From Paenibacillus sp. PCH8 (GTDB taxonomy: Bacteria > Bacillota > Bacilli > Paenibacillales > Paenibacillaceae): a stretch of 64,000 nt of DNA. The translations under genes were made by a program, and so were the position numbers. The stretch lies in assembly GCF_002968835.1 (NCBI RefSeq), contig NZ_PKQK01000002.1, forward strand, positions 496,001 through 560,000, read 5' to 3'. Of the stretch, positions 33,609 to 43,752 are shown one piece after another; position 1 is the first letter of the stretch; each line of letters starts with the position of its first letter. The notes under the pieces are model-generated. The model saw only the letters and a list, made by a program, of their open reading frames with translations, did not search any database and was not told the origin of the DNA.

Positions 33609-35585
33609 CTATTCCTGTTCAGCATCCTGCTCGGAAATATAGCTTCGATATCCGTTCGGACGTTCCAACAGTTCCTGATGAGTGCCCGTATCTTCCACGT
33701 GCGCCTTTTGTATATAGATCACCTGATCTGCCTGTTCAATCAATGACAATCGATGGGTTACCGCAATAATGGTTGTTCCTTGCTCTACAGATAACCCCTT
33801 AAATAACGCATTCAATTGCTGTTCATGCCATGAATCTTGAGAAGATGTTGGTTCATCCAATAACAGAATATCCGGGTTCCTCAGAACGGCTCTCGCTAAA
33901 CTAATACGCTGGTGCTCGCCGCCGGACATGGACCCACCCTGAGGCTGAAGCGCAGTCCCATATCCGAGCGATTGACGCATAATTGCGTCATGTGCATGAG
34001 TCTTATGAGCTGCAAGCTGCACTTGTTCAGCGGATACCCCCGATGCTCCAAAAACAATATTCTCATCCACCGTGCCTGAGAAAATAAAGGCCTGTTGCGG
34101 AACATACACCTGGCTCTTGCCACTGCTCATGTCCTCCCCCATTGGAATCATGGAGTTCATTTGATGAGTTGCATCCATTGGATTTGCTGGATTCATATCC
34201 TTCGTTACCTGGATCGAACCAGCGGCAGGTTTGTCTAACCCGGCGATTAATTCCAATAATGTAGTCTTTCCGCATCCACTTGGTCCGGTGATCACGGTAA
34301 GTTTGCCTTTCGGGGCTGTAAATGAAATATGGGACAGCACTTCTTCCTGCTCCGCATACCTGTAAGATACATTCTGTACGATGATTCCTGACGGTGTAGA
34401 ATGTTGAATATGCTGATGATCTGAACCTGATTTGGATCGTTCATATGTATCTGCCCTGTTATTAACTTTAATATTTACATTAGAATTTATTCTGGTATTT
34501 GCTACGGTGTCAGGCTCAGAACCAGGGTCATGACCATTGACATTATTCTGATCCCATTTGGAATCCATAACGTCGGAAGAATTCTTGTCTGTAGCTACCG
34601 TTTTCTTTTTCTCCAGATCCAACACTTCAAAGATTCTGGACGCATGAGAGGCCGAGCCGATAAACTCATTCCACAGGCCAGACAGGGATTCAATCGGACG
34701 AGTTAACTGACTGCTTGCCACCAGAAAAGCCGCCAGACCTCCCACATCCATCTGCCCGTTCAACACCTGCATTCCACCGAGATAGAGAATCAGGATCATG
34801 CCGCCATATGTCGAGACTCGTCCGGCTGCCTCCGATAGACGTTGCAACACAGATACGGACATCGTATGTCGGAATACTTGATCCATTCGTTCTTTAAATT
34901 GATGGTGTACATACCCCGAAAGCCCATAACTTCGGATCTCCACAGGGGCTTGAATAATATCAGTCAGCATCTCATCCCTCGCTGCCGCGCTGACATTCAG
35001 CTGATCATGTTTTCCCTGTAGACGTTTACTCAGCCCCACCGTTACCAGAGGGTAGATTAGAGTGAAGGCAACGACAGCTAGAGACAGCGGCAAGTTCACC
35101 CAACTGAAATACGCAAACGCAAGCACCAGTTGAATAATATTTTTAGCCAGTTCAATGCCATGTTGGTTAATTCCTTTCTGTGCTTCCTTGGCAGATGTCC
35201 AGACTCTGGCCGTGAGATCACCTGTATGATAAGGCGTCAGATCTCGTGCCTCTGTGTTTCCATAAGACCTGAGCAACAGGGACTGCACAGACAACAGTGA
35301 TTTTTGCTGGAATAACGTCTCAACCCATGTCATAAATACGGTTACAATCATACGTAAGACCACAATGAAAGCGCCTATGATTAGACCGGAATAGATTAAG
35401 GGGAACTGGGATTCCGTAGCACCTTTGACCAGTCTTCGGATCGATTCCAGATAACCCACTTCAATCAGAGAGACCGTAAAAGCAGCGAAGAGCAACAGCA
35501 TGATGAACATCCGGTATTTCCCCGTCAATGTCCATAATCGAGTTAGCATGCCTAACGTAGTATAAGTTCTTTTGTCAGCAAACAT
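33609..35585 (-). CDS. ABC exporter half-transporter, CydD-like
   Basis: 658 residues from the ATG at 35585, which has TTGGAG nine bases upstream (the ATG at 35609 has none). Six transmembrane segments in about the first 310 residues (FIMLLLFAAFTVSLIEVGYL onward), then an Asn/Asp/Ser-rich linker and an ATPase domain: Walker A GPSGCGKTT, signature SMSGGEHQRISLARAVL, Walker B DILLLDEPTSSQD, H-loop VTHRLS. The Walker B catalytic Glu is present in both partners. Four bases separate it from the second half-transporter gene, a coupled operon. The divergent AraC regulator at 35701 may control it. Confidence 0.88.
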   Translation of the reverse strand: MFADKRTYTTLGMLTRLWTLTGKYRMFIMLLLFAAFTVSLIEVGYLESIRRLVKGATESQFPLIYSGLIIGAFIVVLRMIVTVFMTWVETLFQQKSLLSVQSLLLRSYGNTEARDLTPYHTGDLTARVWTSAKEAQKGINQHGIELAKNIIQLVLAFAYFSWVNLPLSLAVVAFTLIYPLVTVGLSKRLQGKHDQLNVSAAARDEMLTDIIQAPVEIRSYGLSGYVHHQFKERMDQVFRHTMSVSVLQRLSEAAGRVSTYGGMILILYLGGMQVLNGQMDVGGLAAFLVASSQLTRPIESLSGLWNEFIGSASHASRIFEVLDLEKKKTVATDKNSSDVMDSKWDQNNVNGHDPGSEPDTVANTRINSNVNIKVNNRADTYERSKSGSDHQHIQHSTPSGIIVQNVSYRYAEQEEVLSHISFTAPKGKLTVITGPSGCGKTTLLELIAGLDKPAAGSIQVTKDMNPANPMDATHQMNSMIPMGEDMSSGKSQVYVPQQAFIFSGTVDENIVFGASGVSAEQVQLAAHKTHAHDAIMRQSLGYGTALQPQGGSMSGGEHQRISLARAVLRNPDILLLDEPTSSQDSWHEQQLNALFKGLSVEQGTTIIAVTHRLSLIEQADQVIYIQKAHVEDTGTHQELLERPNGYRSYISEQDAEQE

Positions 35586-35700
35586 GGATGCTTTCTCCAA
35601 TCTTGTCATTAAATTATGTACCTGGTTATGATATCATCGGTGATAAGGAAAAAATGAACATTTATTGCTGTAACGACTAACCGAAGTAAGGGAGATTGGT

Positions 35701-36594
35701 ATGCAACATGATCTACTAGACACGCTGGATAAGCTATTCGACTACATAGAAGACCATATTCAAGAGAAATTAACGCTGGACCATCTGGCGTCCGTGACTC
35801 ATATATCCAAGTTCCACCTGCACCGCATGTTCAAACATGTGAGTGGACAATTACCTGGAGAATACATTCGTTCACGCAAATTGGCACGCAGTCTGGAACA
35901 ATTGGTCAATCTGAACTGGAAGATTATCGACATCAGCGGACATTACTCTTTTGAACATGAACAATCCTACATACGTGCATTCAAACAAGCTTTTGGCGTC
36001 ACGCCGTTGCAATATCGCAAACAGGGAGCTGGTGACCTCGAATTCACAGCTCGCATGACTTCGTCCATGATTACGATGCTTCCGTATGGATATATTTTCA
36101 CACCAACCTATGTCCGCAAACCGGCCATGAAACTCATTGGACAACGATCCCAGATTCGGTATGCAGACAATGAAGAACATTATGAATCCAATTCGGCAGG
36201 CAATCGCTTTTTTGAAAAACATTTTCATTCTATTCCCGATGTGCTGTACCCCAATGTGTATATTGGACTTACCACCGAGATGATTGAAGATTGCAGTACA
36301 TATCAGCCATCTGTCGAAGTTAGCAGCCTGGAGAATATCCCTTTGGAGTTGGATGGGATCGAAGTACCGGCCAACCAATATGCCGTCTTCAAATTCGTCT
36401 GTGATTTCCATCCAAGTCTAATCAACATTGATCATCTGGACAGTGTCTGGACTTTTATCGATGAATATTGGCAAAATCATTCGGGGTACGAGAAGAGTGA
36501 TCCGTACTATTTTGAGAGGATTGATGGGAGTCTGGCTCAGGATCATTATGGAGAATTGGACATTTATATTCCTGCGAAGCAAGTCACGCTTTGA
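35701..36594 (+). CDS. AraC-family regulator with GyrI-like effector domain
   Basis: 297 residues. The ATG at 35701 has AGGGAG upstream. Two HTHs at the N-terminus (LTLDHLASVTHISKFHLHRM and IIDISGHYSFEHEQSYIRAF, about 20-105) and a GyrI-like small-molecule-binding domain after residue 125 (LIGQRSQIRYADNEEHYESN, PANQYAVFKF, LDIYIPAKQ). This is the Rob/BltR-like plan: cationic or hydrophobic drugs bind the C-terminal domain and trigger transcription. It is divergent from the ABC exporter, with a shared 115-bp control region, so it probably regulates that exporter and itself. Confidence 0.88.
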   Translation: MQHDLLDTLDKLFDYIEDHIQEKLTLDHLASVTHISKFHLHRMFKHVSGQLPGEYIRSRKLARSLEQLVNLNWKIIDISGHYSFEHEQSYIRAFKQAFGVTPLQYRKQGAGDLEFTARMTSSMITMLPYGYIFTPTYVRKPAMKLIGQRSQIRYADNEEHYESNSAGNRFFEKHFHSIPDVLYPNVYIGLTTEMIEDCSTYQPSVEVSSLENIPLELDGIEVPANQYAVFKFVCDFHPSLINIDHLDSVWTFIDEYWQNHSGYEKSDPYYFERIDGSLAQDHYGELDIYIPAKQVTL

Positions 36595-36606
36595 AAAGAG
36601 GTTTAC

Positions 36607-37141
36607 ATGATTATGAAGCAAAATGAACAAACTCACACCTCCGACTCCAAAAAAACCAAATCCTGGATACGTCGTCATCCGATATTAACTACATTCACCT
36701 TGTTGTTTCTCATGCTGGTTGTCGCCCTGTTCCTGTATTTCATGCTCCGTCCCTACTTCTCCACATTTGACCGTTCCGAACAGGGAGATCTGAGCTACTC
36801 TATGCCTTCGCGAAATGGTGAATATACCGTCGAGATTTACGGTGTGCCGTATGGAGGTGCGGGCAGGCGGAGTCACGCTATGGGTCGATGTGAAGAAGAC
36901 TAGTGATACGGATGGCTCCACCGTAAAAACTATATATCGCGCAAAGCACCACGGAAATAACCATCTGGAATGGGAAAGCGAACTTACGCTTCGGATGGAG
37001 AACTGGAACGAGTACAGTGATGAGACCATTACACTCAACATAGATGAGGAAATATATGATGGCTGGGGATGGGCGTGCAAAAGCTTACGAATGAAAGACC
37101 AGTATGTGCGATGTCTGGCTCCAGAAAAACAAAGCAACTAA
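36607..37141 (+). pseudogene. Frameshifted DUF5412-like membrane-anchored protein
   Basis: The ATG at 36607 follows AGAGG, 12 bases after the regulator stop. The first frame gives a basic start, one transmembrane helix (LTTFTLLFLMLVVALFLYFM) and SMPSRNGEYTVEIYGVPYGG. Near 36862 one base too many shifts the frame; the other frame continues GGVTLWVDVKKTSDTDGSTV to LRMKDQYVRC and a stop at 37141. The combined pattern (NGEYTV-IY ... GGVT ... ETITLN) resembles DUF5412. Single-indel error or real inactivation cannot be told apart. Confidence 0.65.
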
Positions 37142-37284
37142 GTATGTACAAGTAAGTTCAAGTAAGTTCAAATTAAGCATCATTGTATGAAAGAACATCG
37201 CAATAAGGCGTGAGACTCACTGCCCCACATACACATGTCTGAAGATATTCACGGTTCAAGCCTTGTGAGATGCAACGTAAAATA

Positions 37285-37320
37285 AGCCCCGCTCACCGAC
37301 TCTCTCGGCCAAGCGGGGCT
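37285..37320. terminator. Bidirectional terminator between convergent genes
   Basis: Nine-base arms AGCCCCGCT/AGCGGGGCT with an 18-nt loop. TTATTT follows on the plus strand and TATTTTA on the minus strand. The rest of the 37142-37701 gap is pyrimidine-rich with no gene or other structure that I can support. Confidence 0.85.
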
Positions 37321-37701
37321 GCTCTTATTTATAGATATCATCGTTATCTACCTTTGATTATTTGTAGTCTGCCAGCGCTCGTTCATTGATACATCCGCTC
37401 CGGGCTTAAAACCGTTACAACCTGATGCTTTCGATATACATCTATTCTTCAATTCTACCGCCACCGATACATTTTTTTGCCAGTAGCACTTATAAACCTC
37501 ACGGTATTCAGTTCCAGTGATTACTGTTCAGTCCTATGCAGCTACGATATCTTCTATTTCTTCTATTTCTTTTATTAAGTCTTATCTTCTACATCCTACG
37601 TCTCATCTTCTACATTAAAATGCTTTCGCTAATTCTAGCTATGCTTCAAACTACCTTTGCTCATTAGTCCCGATCTAGCCCCCTACTTATGAGGTGACAC
37701 T

Positions 37702-38814
37702 TCAATCACGTTCTTCCCGCTCTTTCATCTCCTTGCGCACCACCACTTCAAGCTTCTGTCGATTGGCAAGCAATCCCGGATCATTCGGCAAGTACTCCCG
37801 GGCTTTGGTATTATGCATTAGTGCCTGCTCCCAGTTGCCCAGATGGGCATAACAGAGGGATAGCCGGGCATGTGGTAGCCAAGTGCGACATGGCACGGGC
37901 ACCGGGCGAAGACCCGGATCACGGCTGCTCACATCTACTGCTTGCATATACCAGTAGATCGCAGAGACGGCTTCCTGCCGCTCATGAAAACAGGCTGCGA
38001 TGGCGCAACAGAAGTCGGCATGCGGCAAGTCATACTGGAACGACTGCAGCAATGCACCCAGCTTGCGGCCCGGCTCGCCAAGCCGCTCATAACATTCCGC
38101 CAGCCGCGCACAAGCAATGAGACGGTCCTCGCGGTAGCCGCTCGATTGCTCCAGCAGCTTCGCATATCCGCGTGCAGCCGCCGCATAACACTGGCGGTCA
38201 TAACATTCGCCTGCATAATAGAACAGCAGGCGACCCTGGGCTACGCCCTCTTCGGCGATCCATTTGCGCAGAATGCGCACGTTACGCGCCGAATGATTTC
38301 CCGCTTCGCGGCGGTGCGTGACGGCAATGTCTGCCGTAATGACCCCGCTCTGCGGGAAACTGAGCTGCTCGTGCAGCCGGCCATGCCAGCGGCACCCGGC
38401 ATCCCGCTTGACCAGGCGTAACCGGCGGTCCGTCACCAGCGGACTTCCCTCCGGCCCCTCGGCCAGCGTGTAGTTCAAGATCACAGCATTCGCCTCCCCT
38501 TCGGGCAGCAGCTGCTGCTTCACCCCCTCCAGCTTCGCCCGTTCCGCGGGCAACAGCACATCATCCGCATCCAGCCACAGGATATACTCCTGAGTGGCTT
38601 TGGCGAATGACTCATTCCGCGCTGCGGCAAAATCTTCGTGCCACGCATACGTGTAGACCCGGTCGGTGTATCGCGCAGCGATGTCCATCGTCCGATCGGA
38701 CGAACCGGTATCCACGATGATAATCTCGTCCGCGACGCTGGCAACCGAGTCGAGACAACGTGCAAGCGTACGTTCCTCGTTCTTCACAATCATGCACAGA
38801 CTGATGGTGATCAC
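37702..38814 (-). CDS. Glycosyltransferase family 2 with C-terminal TPR-like region
   Basis: 371 residues from the GTG at 38814, which has AAGGGG eight bases upstream. ITISLCMIVKNEERTLARCL, then IIIVDTGSSDRTMDIA and ILWLDADDVLL give the GT-A fold with its DxD-type metal motif. The C-terminal half (about 220-360) is helical with TPR-like repeats (LLFYYAGECYDRQCYAAAAR, LSLCYAHLGNWEQALMHNTK). Such proteins transfer a sugar in surface glycan or peptide glycosylation. It is last in the polysaccharide cluster but cut off from the others by 860 bp of repeats, so it probably has its own promoter. Confidence 0.88.
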   Translation of the reverse strand: MITISLCMIVKNEERTLARCLDSVASVADEIIIVDTGSSDRTMDIAARYTDRVYTYAWHEDFAAARNESFAKATQEYILWLDADDVLLPAERAKLEGVKQQLLPEGEANAVILNYTLAEGPEGSPLVTDRRLRLVKRDAGCRWHGRLHEQLSFPQSGVITADIAVTHRREAGNHSARNVRILRKWIAEEGVAQGRLLFYYAGECYDRQCYAAAARGYAKLLEQSSGYREDRLIACARLAECYERLGEPGRKLGALLQSFQYDLPHADFCCAIAACFHERQEAVSAIYWYMQAVDVSSRDPGLRPVPVPCRTWLPHARLSLCYAHLGNWEQALMHNTKAREYLPNDPGLLANRQKLEVVVRKEMKEREERD

Positions 38815-38987
38815 GCTCTGAGCCCCTTCCTGTCGCACGCGTATTGCGAATTTTCATAAGTTTTTCATTGTGCTAAGTTGCTTCGAACAAACTACTAGCA
38901 TCTAGTTGGTATGAGGTATGAGGTAGCTGGTATGAGATAGTTAGTATAAGGTAGTTGATTTTGATATTTGATGTTTGATCATTGGTG

Positions 38988-39113
<126 letters not shown>

Positions 39114-39284
39114 TTGTACTGGTTTTGGTCCGCTACTAAGACCTCCAATTCCCTCCTCAAACTCATTAACTTGTAACCCACGATTATTAGTGCTACCACT
39201 AAGAGCAGCTGCTTTCACACTCTCATCTCACAGGTCTCATCTCACAGACCTCAAACTCAGCAAAGAATATATTACCTTTACATT

Positions 39285-39490
39285 AGCTAACGAACTGAGG
39301 TAACGCTATTTAGTGCATTTCAGCTACTTTGAAAATGTAACGAATCTGAGACGCGCTATTCTCCTGTTTTAGGCATCAATTAGCCGTTTATCGCAGATTC
39401 CGGCTGTAATAGCGTCGCTGAGATTCGTTAGATTTCTCCCCTCTCCAAAATCATCAACATAAGGCGTGTGGGATTCGTTAGAAAATGGGA
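39285..39490. repeat. Long imperfect palindrome cluster (REP/MITE-like)
   Basis: TAACGAATCTGAGACGCGCT (39338 on) pairs with AGCGTCGCTGAGATTCGTTA (ending 39430), a 93-bp imperfect palindrome. A related left arm (TAACGAACTGAGGTAACGCT) starts near 39290 and another GATTCGTTAG occurs near 39472, so several overlapping copies seem present. No open frame. Confidence 0.8.
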
Positions 39491-39676
39491 TACGCTGTCG
39501 TCACACTAAACAGCACGGCAGCGGAGGATAACAATGTTCCATTTTGCAATCTAAAGCATATATCTGAGGCGTACAAGGGAAGCATTTTGAAACCAATCCT
39601 TTCATCTCATTCTACAGCTAAAGGCTATCCCCCCACATCCTCGCCTTTCGCTGTAGCTCCACCCTTGCTTTACGCT

Positions 39677-40423
39677 TTACCCTTCCCCATTCTCCTGTCG
39701 GCGAAGTCGTTTCACCTGCTCCACCGCGCTATCCAGTACTTTCTTGCGCTGCTTCATAACGCGGAGATGCTGTTGTTCCACCTCGGCAAAATGTACATGA
39801 TCCAGCTTCATCCACTCCATCAGTTGATCCAAGGTTGGCGACATATGCAGCTGTGTTCTCCGTCGTTTGCGAGCCACGCAACATAGATATTTATGATGAA
39901 CTTCCAGTTTCAAGACTTCAAAATAGGGCAATAGACACATCGCCAGGTTACCTGCATAGAACGTCTGCTTGTGGTCATAGAACGGATGAAATCCGTACGG
40001 TACGGTTACAACCAACGTTCCGTCCTCCTGCAACAGCCGATGAATCTGAATCAACAACGTCTCTGGATGGGCAAAATGCTCCAGCACTTCCCCAAGTAGT
40101 ACCGTGTCGAAGATCGTTCGGACTTTCCATTGTGTAATATCCACCATTCGAAAATCCACATGGTTTCGGACAGGTCTGGACTCTTTGGCAAGCTCACCTT
40201 GGGCGTAGTGAATGCTTTCTTCTTCCAGGTCAACACCCGTAACACGAAATCCTTCACGCCCCAGCAAAATAGACGTAATACCTTGACTGCACCCGACATC
40301 CAGAATACGTTTGCCTGTCGCCTCACGGCACATCCAGTGGATGCGGGTCCGGGTCGCTTCATGGGACTCTTCCGAATTGATCTCGCCATAATAGCGTTCA
40401 TTCACCCGATCATGATTCGCCAT
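39677..40423 (-). CDS. Class I SAM-dependent methyltransferase
   Basis: 248 residues. The ATG at 40423 is preferred over the longer frame because AGGAG lies six bases before it; it overlaps the end of the preceding dehydrogenase gene by 14 bases, a coupled arrangement. Motif I ILDVGCSQGITSILLGREG, motif II VTGVDLEEESIHYA, and VLLGEVLEHFAHPETLL, then LVVTVPYG. It probably methylates a sugar or lipid-linked intermediate of the surface polysaccharide made by this cluster. The C-terminal 60 residues are charged and helical. Confidence 0.87.
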   Translation of the reverse strand: MANHDRVNERYYGEINSEESHEATRTRIHWMCREATGKRILDVGCSQGITSILLGREGFRVTGVDLEEESIHYAQGELAKESRPVRNHVDFRMVDITQWKVRTIFDTVLLGEVLEHFAHPETLLIQIHRLLQEDGTLVVTVPYGFHPFYDHKQTFYAGNLAMCLLPYFEVLKLEVHHKYLCCVARKRRRTQLHMSPTLDQLMEWMKLDHVHFAEVEQQHLRVMKQRKKVLDSAVEQVKRLRRQENGEG

Positions 40424-42020
40424 AAGCATCTCCTGAATTCCCATGCGGATCAATCTCAGCTTTTCGATGAGCAACAGCTTTGTCGCTTTCCACAGCCTGC
40501 TGTTCCTGCCGATCTCCAGACCCTGACATCCCCGTTACTCTTTTCGCAATTGCCTCTTCTTGTTCTTCTTGTTCCTCTCTCCATCCCTGCTCTACCTTCA
40601 CCGCAGGTCGAACGGGCTGGCCAAGCACGACAATATTACCTCCATGGCATCCGGCAGTTGCGTTACGTGTATCGAAAATCAGCTTCGCATGGTCCGCCAT
40701 CTCCTGATAATCGAAGCCCGAATGGTCGGTCGTGATAATCACCAGATCAGCCCATGTCCACAATTCGGGAGCATCAGGCCGGGAGTGAAGCACCGAACCG
40801 TCATCCTTGCGGAAGACAGGCACCATTGGATCGGTGAAAACGACCTCTGCTCCCGCCGCGCTCAGGAGACGAAAGACATCCAGCGCTGGTGATTCACGCA
40901 GATCGTCAATGTCTTTTTTGTAAGCCATACCCGCCAGTACAACACGCGCTCCTCGCACAGATACTCCGTACCGCTCCAGCAAGACTATTGCCCGCTGAAC
41001 GACATGCTCCGGCATCTGCCGATTGGTCGCATCGGCCAGCTGGATGAATCGCAGCTCCGATCCCTGACGGCTTGCTGCCCAGGACAGATAGATCGGATCA
41101 ATGGGAATACAGTGTCCGCCGATGCCGGGGCCAGGATAGAATGGCATGTACCCAAACGGTTTGGTTGCCGCCGCATTCAATACTTCCCAAATGTTTACGC
41201 CCATCTGTTCACAGGCAGGAGTCAATTCGTTTACCAGTGCAATGTTGACGCTGCGGAACGTATTTTCGAACAGCTTTGCCGTCTCCGCTACCGTTGTTGA
41301 ACTAACCGGAACGATCTCGTTCAAGAACGAGCCGTAGAACTGTTTGCCATAATGCAGACAGGCGGGCGTCGAGCCTCCAATGATCTTAGGCGTATTTTTC
41401 ACACCATAATGCACACTGCCCGGGTCCACCCGCTCTGGAGAATAACAGACATGGAACTGTTCCCCGACTCTCCAGCCTTTGGCCGCTTCAATAGGTTGTT
41501 TCACGCGTTCCTCCGTTGTGCCGGGATAGGTTGTACTTTCCAGAATAACAAGGCTGCCCTTTTGCAGATATGGAGTCATACCGTCCACCGCCGCCGAGAT
41601 ATACGAAATGTCCGGTTGATGCTCCGCGGTAAGCGGGGTAGGCACACAGATGACAATGACATTCGCCTCTGCCACCGCCGCATAATCGGTACCTGACGTG
41701 AACAACTTTGCCTGCATCAGAGATTGCACAACTTCATCTTTGATGCCAATGACATACGAATGCCCGGTGCACAGCTTCGCTACCTTGGAAGTATCAATAT
41801 CAATCCCGTGAACCTGATAACCTGCCTGTGCCATCTCCACGGCCATGGGTAAACCGACATAGCCGAGACCCATGACAACAGCCTTCAGGGAGCGGTCATT
41901 AATGCGTTGAAGCGTGGCCTTGTCTTGCTGTTGGTGCACTGCTTGATATGCTTGTGGTTTGAGTTGTTGATGCAGTTCTTCCTGTCCTCCCTGTACTACG
42001 GTTGGATGGTACTCTTCCAT
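40410..42020 (-). CDS. Nucleotide-sugar dehydrogenase (UDP-GlcNAc/UDP-ManNAc dehydrogenase type)
   Basis: 536 residues from the ATG at 42020, behind GGAGGTGGAAGGA. NAD-binding VVMGLGYVGLPMAVEMAQAG, then PTPLTAEHQPDISYI, ESTTYPGTTEE, ETAKLFENTFRSVNIALVNE and the catalytic Cys in GPGIGGHCIPIDP, followed by KKDIDDLRESPALD. This is the WbpA/TviB-like branch that oxidises C6 of a UDP-amino sugar to a uronic acid. N-terminal 40 and C-terminal 70 residues are hydrophilic additions rich in Gln and Glu, not normal for the family. Acts between the 4,6-dehydratase and the methyltransferase in one operon. Confidence 0.9.
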   Translation of the reverse strand: MEEYHPTVVQGGQEELHQQLKPQAYQAVHQQQDKATLQRINDRSLKAVVMGLGYVGLPMAVEMAQAGYQVHGIDIDTSKVAKLCTGHSYVIGIKDEVVQSLMQAKLFTSGTDYAAVAEANVIVICVPTPLTAEHQPDISYISAAVDGMTPYLQKGSLVILESTTYPGTTEERVKQPIEAAKGWRVGEQFHVCYSPERVDPGSVHYGVKNTPKIIGGSTPACLHYGKQFYGSFLNEIVPVSSTTVAETAKLFENTFRSVNIALVNELTPACEQMGVNIWEVLNAAATKPFGYMPFYPGPGIGGHCIPIDPIYLSWAASRQGSELRFIQLADATNRQMPEHVVQRAIVLLERYGVSVRGARVVLAGMAYKKDIDDLRESPALDVFRLLSAAGAEVVFTDPMVPVFRKDDGSVLHSRPDAPELWTWADLVIITTDHSGFDYQEMADHAKLIFDTRNATAGCHGGNIVVLGQPVRPAVKVEQGWREEQEEQEEAIAKRVTGMSGSGDRQEQQAVESDKAVAHRKAEIDPHGNSGDAYGES

Positions 42021-42054
42021 TCCTTCCACCTCCAAACCCTCCGCCTCCCTTCGG

Positions 42055-43044
42055 TTAGTCGATATAGCCGCCTGCACGCAGAAACCGGGCAATCGCTGGC
42101 TTGTTCATCATGGCACTGTCCGAACGATACTCGGAGAAGTTCACATGCGACAAGCTACTGTACTGATCCGTCAGTCCCTTGTCCGCTCGCTCCGGCAGGA
42201 TCACATAATACTGGGCATCGTACCGGTACGTGCGCGGCGCCTCATAAGGTGAGATCAGCACTTCATGCAGTTTCTCGCCTGGACGTATTCCTGTGACTAT
42301 ATAATCGAAGGATGGACGACCTGCCTGTTCCAACATGACGGATGCCAGATCCGTCATCTTGCAAGCTTTCATTTTCATCACAAAAGTCTCTCCGCCCACC
42401 GCCGCCTCAGCAGCTTTAAGCAGTAAATGTATGGCTTCTGTTCGCGTCAGGAAAAAACGGGTCATGCCTTGGTCTGTAATGGTCAGACTCTTGCCTTCCT
42501 CAATCTGACGACGGAATAAAGGCACCACACTGCCGCTGGTTCCCAGCACATTACCGCCGCGGATACAGACAAACCGTGTGCGTTCACTAAGCCAGTTGGC
42601 ACGAATCATCATTTTCTCACCCAGAGCCTTCGTCATGCCGTATACATTAATTGGATCAACCGCCTTGTCCGTAGATACATCAATGACTTTCGGTACCTGC
42701 ATGCGGATCGCAGCCCGAATAATGTTCTGCGTCCCGATGACATTCGTCTTGAACGCTTCATCCGGCTGGTCCTCGCAGACTGGAACGTGCTTCAAGGCAG
42801 CGAGATGGAAGAGCACATCAACGCCTTTGCACGCGTCTTCCACGGCCCGGTAATCCCGAATATCCCCAATGACGAAGTGCAGACGCGGATCATGGTTGAA
42901 CTCTCGCTGCATCGCAATCTGGGCGTATTCATTACGTGAAAGAAGGCGAATCTCGGCCGGGTTCTGCGCCAGCAGCACTTCGGTCAGCTTCTGACCCCAG
43001 GAGCCTGTTCCTCCGGTGATTAGAATGGTTTGTCCTTGAATCAT
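42055..43044 (-). CDS. PseB/FlaA1-type UDP-GlcNAc 4,6-dehydratase
   Basis: 329 residues. The ATG at 43044 follows AAGGAGG. Extended SDR: cofactor motif ILITGGTGSWGQKL, FHLAALKHVPVCEDQPDEA, KVIDVSTDKAVDPINVYGMT with catalytic Asp-Lys and Tyr/Met-x-x-x-Lys region. The LKHVP and STDKA signatures are those of inverting UDP-GlcNAc 4,6-dehydratases (PseB, FlaA1), which make a 4-keto-6-deoxy sugar for flagellin or surface glycans. The operon shows no aminotransferase in this window, so the end product is open. Confidence 0.9.
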   Translation of the reverse strand: MIQGQTILITGGTGSWGQKLTEVLLAQNPAEIRLLSRNEYAQIAMQREFNHDPRLHFVIGDIRDYRAVEDACKGVDVLFHLAALKHVPVCEDQPDEAFKTNVIGTQNIIRAAIRMQVPKVIDVSTDKAVDPINVYGMTKALGEKMMIRANWLSERTRFVCIRGGNVLGTSGSVVPLFRRQIEEGKSLTITDQGMTRFFLTRTEAIHLLLKAAEAAVGGETFVMKMKACKMTDLASVMLEQAGRPSFDYIVTGIRPGEKLHEVLISPYEAPRTYRYDAQYYVILPERADKGLTDQYSSLSHVNFSEYRSDSAMMNKPAIARFLRAGGYID

Positions 43045-43062
43045 GGATGAATCCCTCCTTGA

Positions 43063-43752
43063 TCAGATCATGAATTCGCCTAATACTTGTGCCATCTCCT
43101 CCCGGTTTAACCGGTCTTGTGGCGGTACCTTTTTGACTGAAGTATTATTCGAATGCACAATGTTGACATAATTGCGCGGCGCAAGCAGTTCATGCGGCAG
43201 ATCGATGACATTGCCATGCGTACCCCTGCCCGGAAGCTTGACCCGGTATCCTGCCGTGTATTCCGCCGTTTTGTACAGATAGACATAGAATTGTGGAGAA
43301 CGGTGGAACGCGGGAGCCATCTCATTATTCACACTGTCCCACAGATAGCCGTTCTGGTTGATCAGGGCCATCGTCTGTGGCTGCGGCTGAACATCATAGA
43401 GTTGTTGAACAAAAGTCTTGTGGTACAGATCATCCGAATCCAGACGGGCTATATAGATATCCTCAGCATCCTTGGCGAATGCCAGTATCGCTCGTACACT
43501 CTCGATGTTCGTGCCAAAACGAATATTGGAAGGAAGCGGCTCCTGCCCTGTAAGAATCTCCTGCACTAATTCCCCCGATTCCTTGGAGAGCTTCAACACC
43601 GTCAGGAAATCCTGATTCGTCTGTGCCTTGAGGCAATGCAACGTAAACGTGCGAAAAATGCTGATCCGACGCTCCAGCCATTCCCGCGTCAATCGCTGCG
43701 GGTCCATCCCGTAATTATTGAAGTTAATCTCAATCACAACTTTTCTGGACAT
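43063..43752 (-). CDS. Glycosyltransferase (putative rhamnosyltransferase family)
   Basis: 229 residues. The ATG at 43752 has GAGGAGG upstream. VVIEINFNNYGMDPQ, then WLERRISIFRTFTLHCLKAQ, IYIARLDSDDLYHKTFVQ with a DSDD metal-binding motif, and a C-terminus with HSNNTS. The pattern 'R--LF---TL-CL-AQT--DF' is that of the putative rhamnosyltransferase family (PF11316, from memory). First gene of the minus-strand polysaccharide operon, 18 bp before the dehydratase gene. Acceptor unknown. Confidence 0.75.
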   Translation of the reverse strand: MSRKVVIEINFNNYGMDPQRLTREWLERRISIFRTFTLHCLKAQTNQDFLTVLKLSKESGELVQEILTGQEPLPSNIRFGTNIESVRAILAFAKDAEDIYIARLDSDDLYHKTFVQQLYDVQPQPQTMALINQNGYLWDSVNNEMAPAFHRSPQFYVYLYKTAEYTAGYRVKLPGRGTHGNVIDLPHELLAPRNYVNIVHSNNTSVKKVPPQDRLNREEMAQVLGEFMI

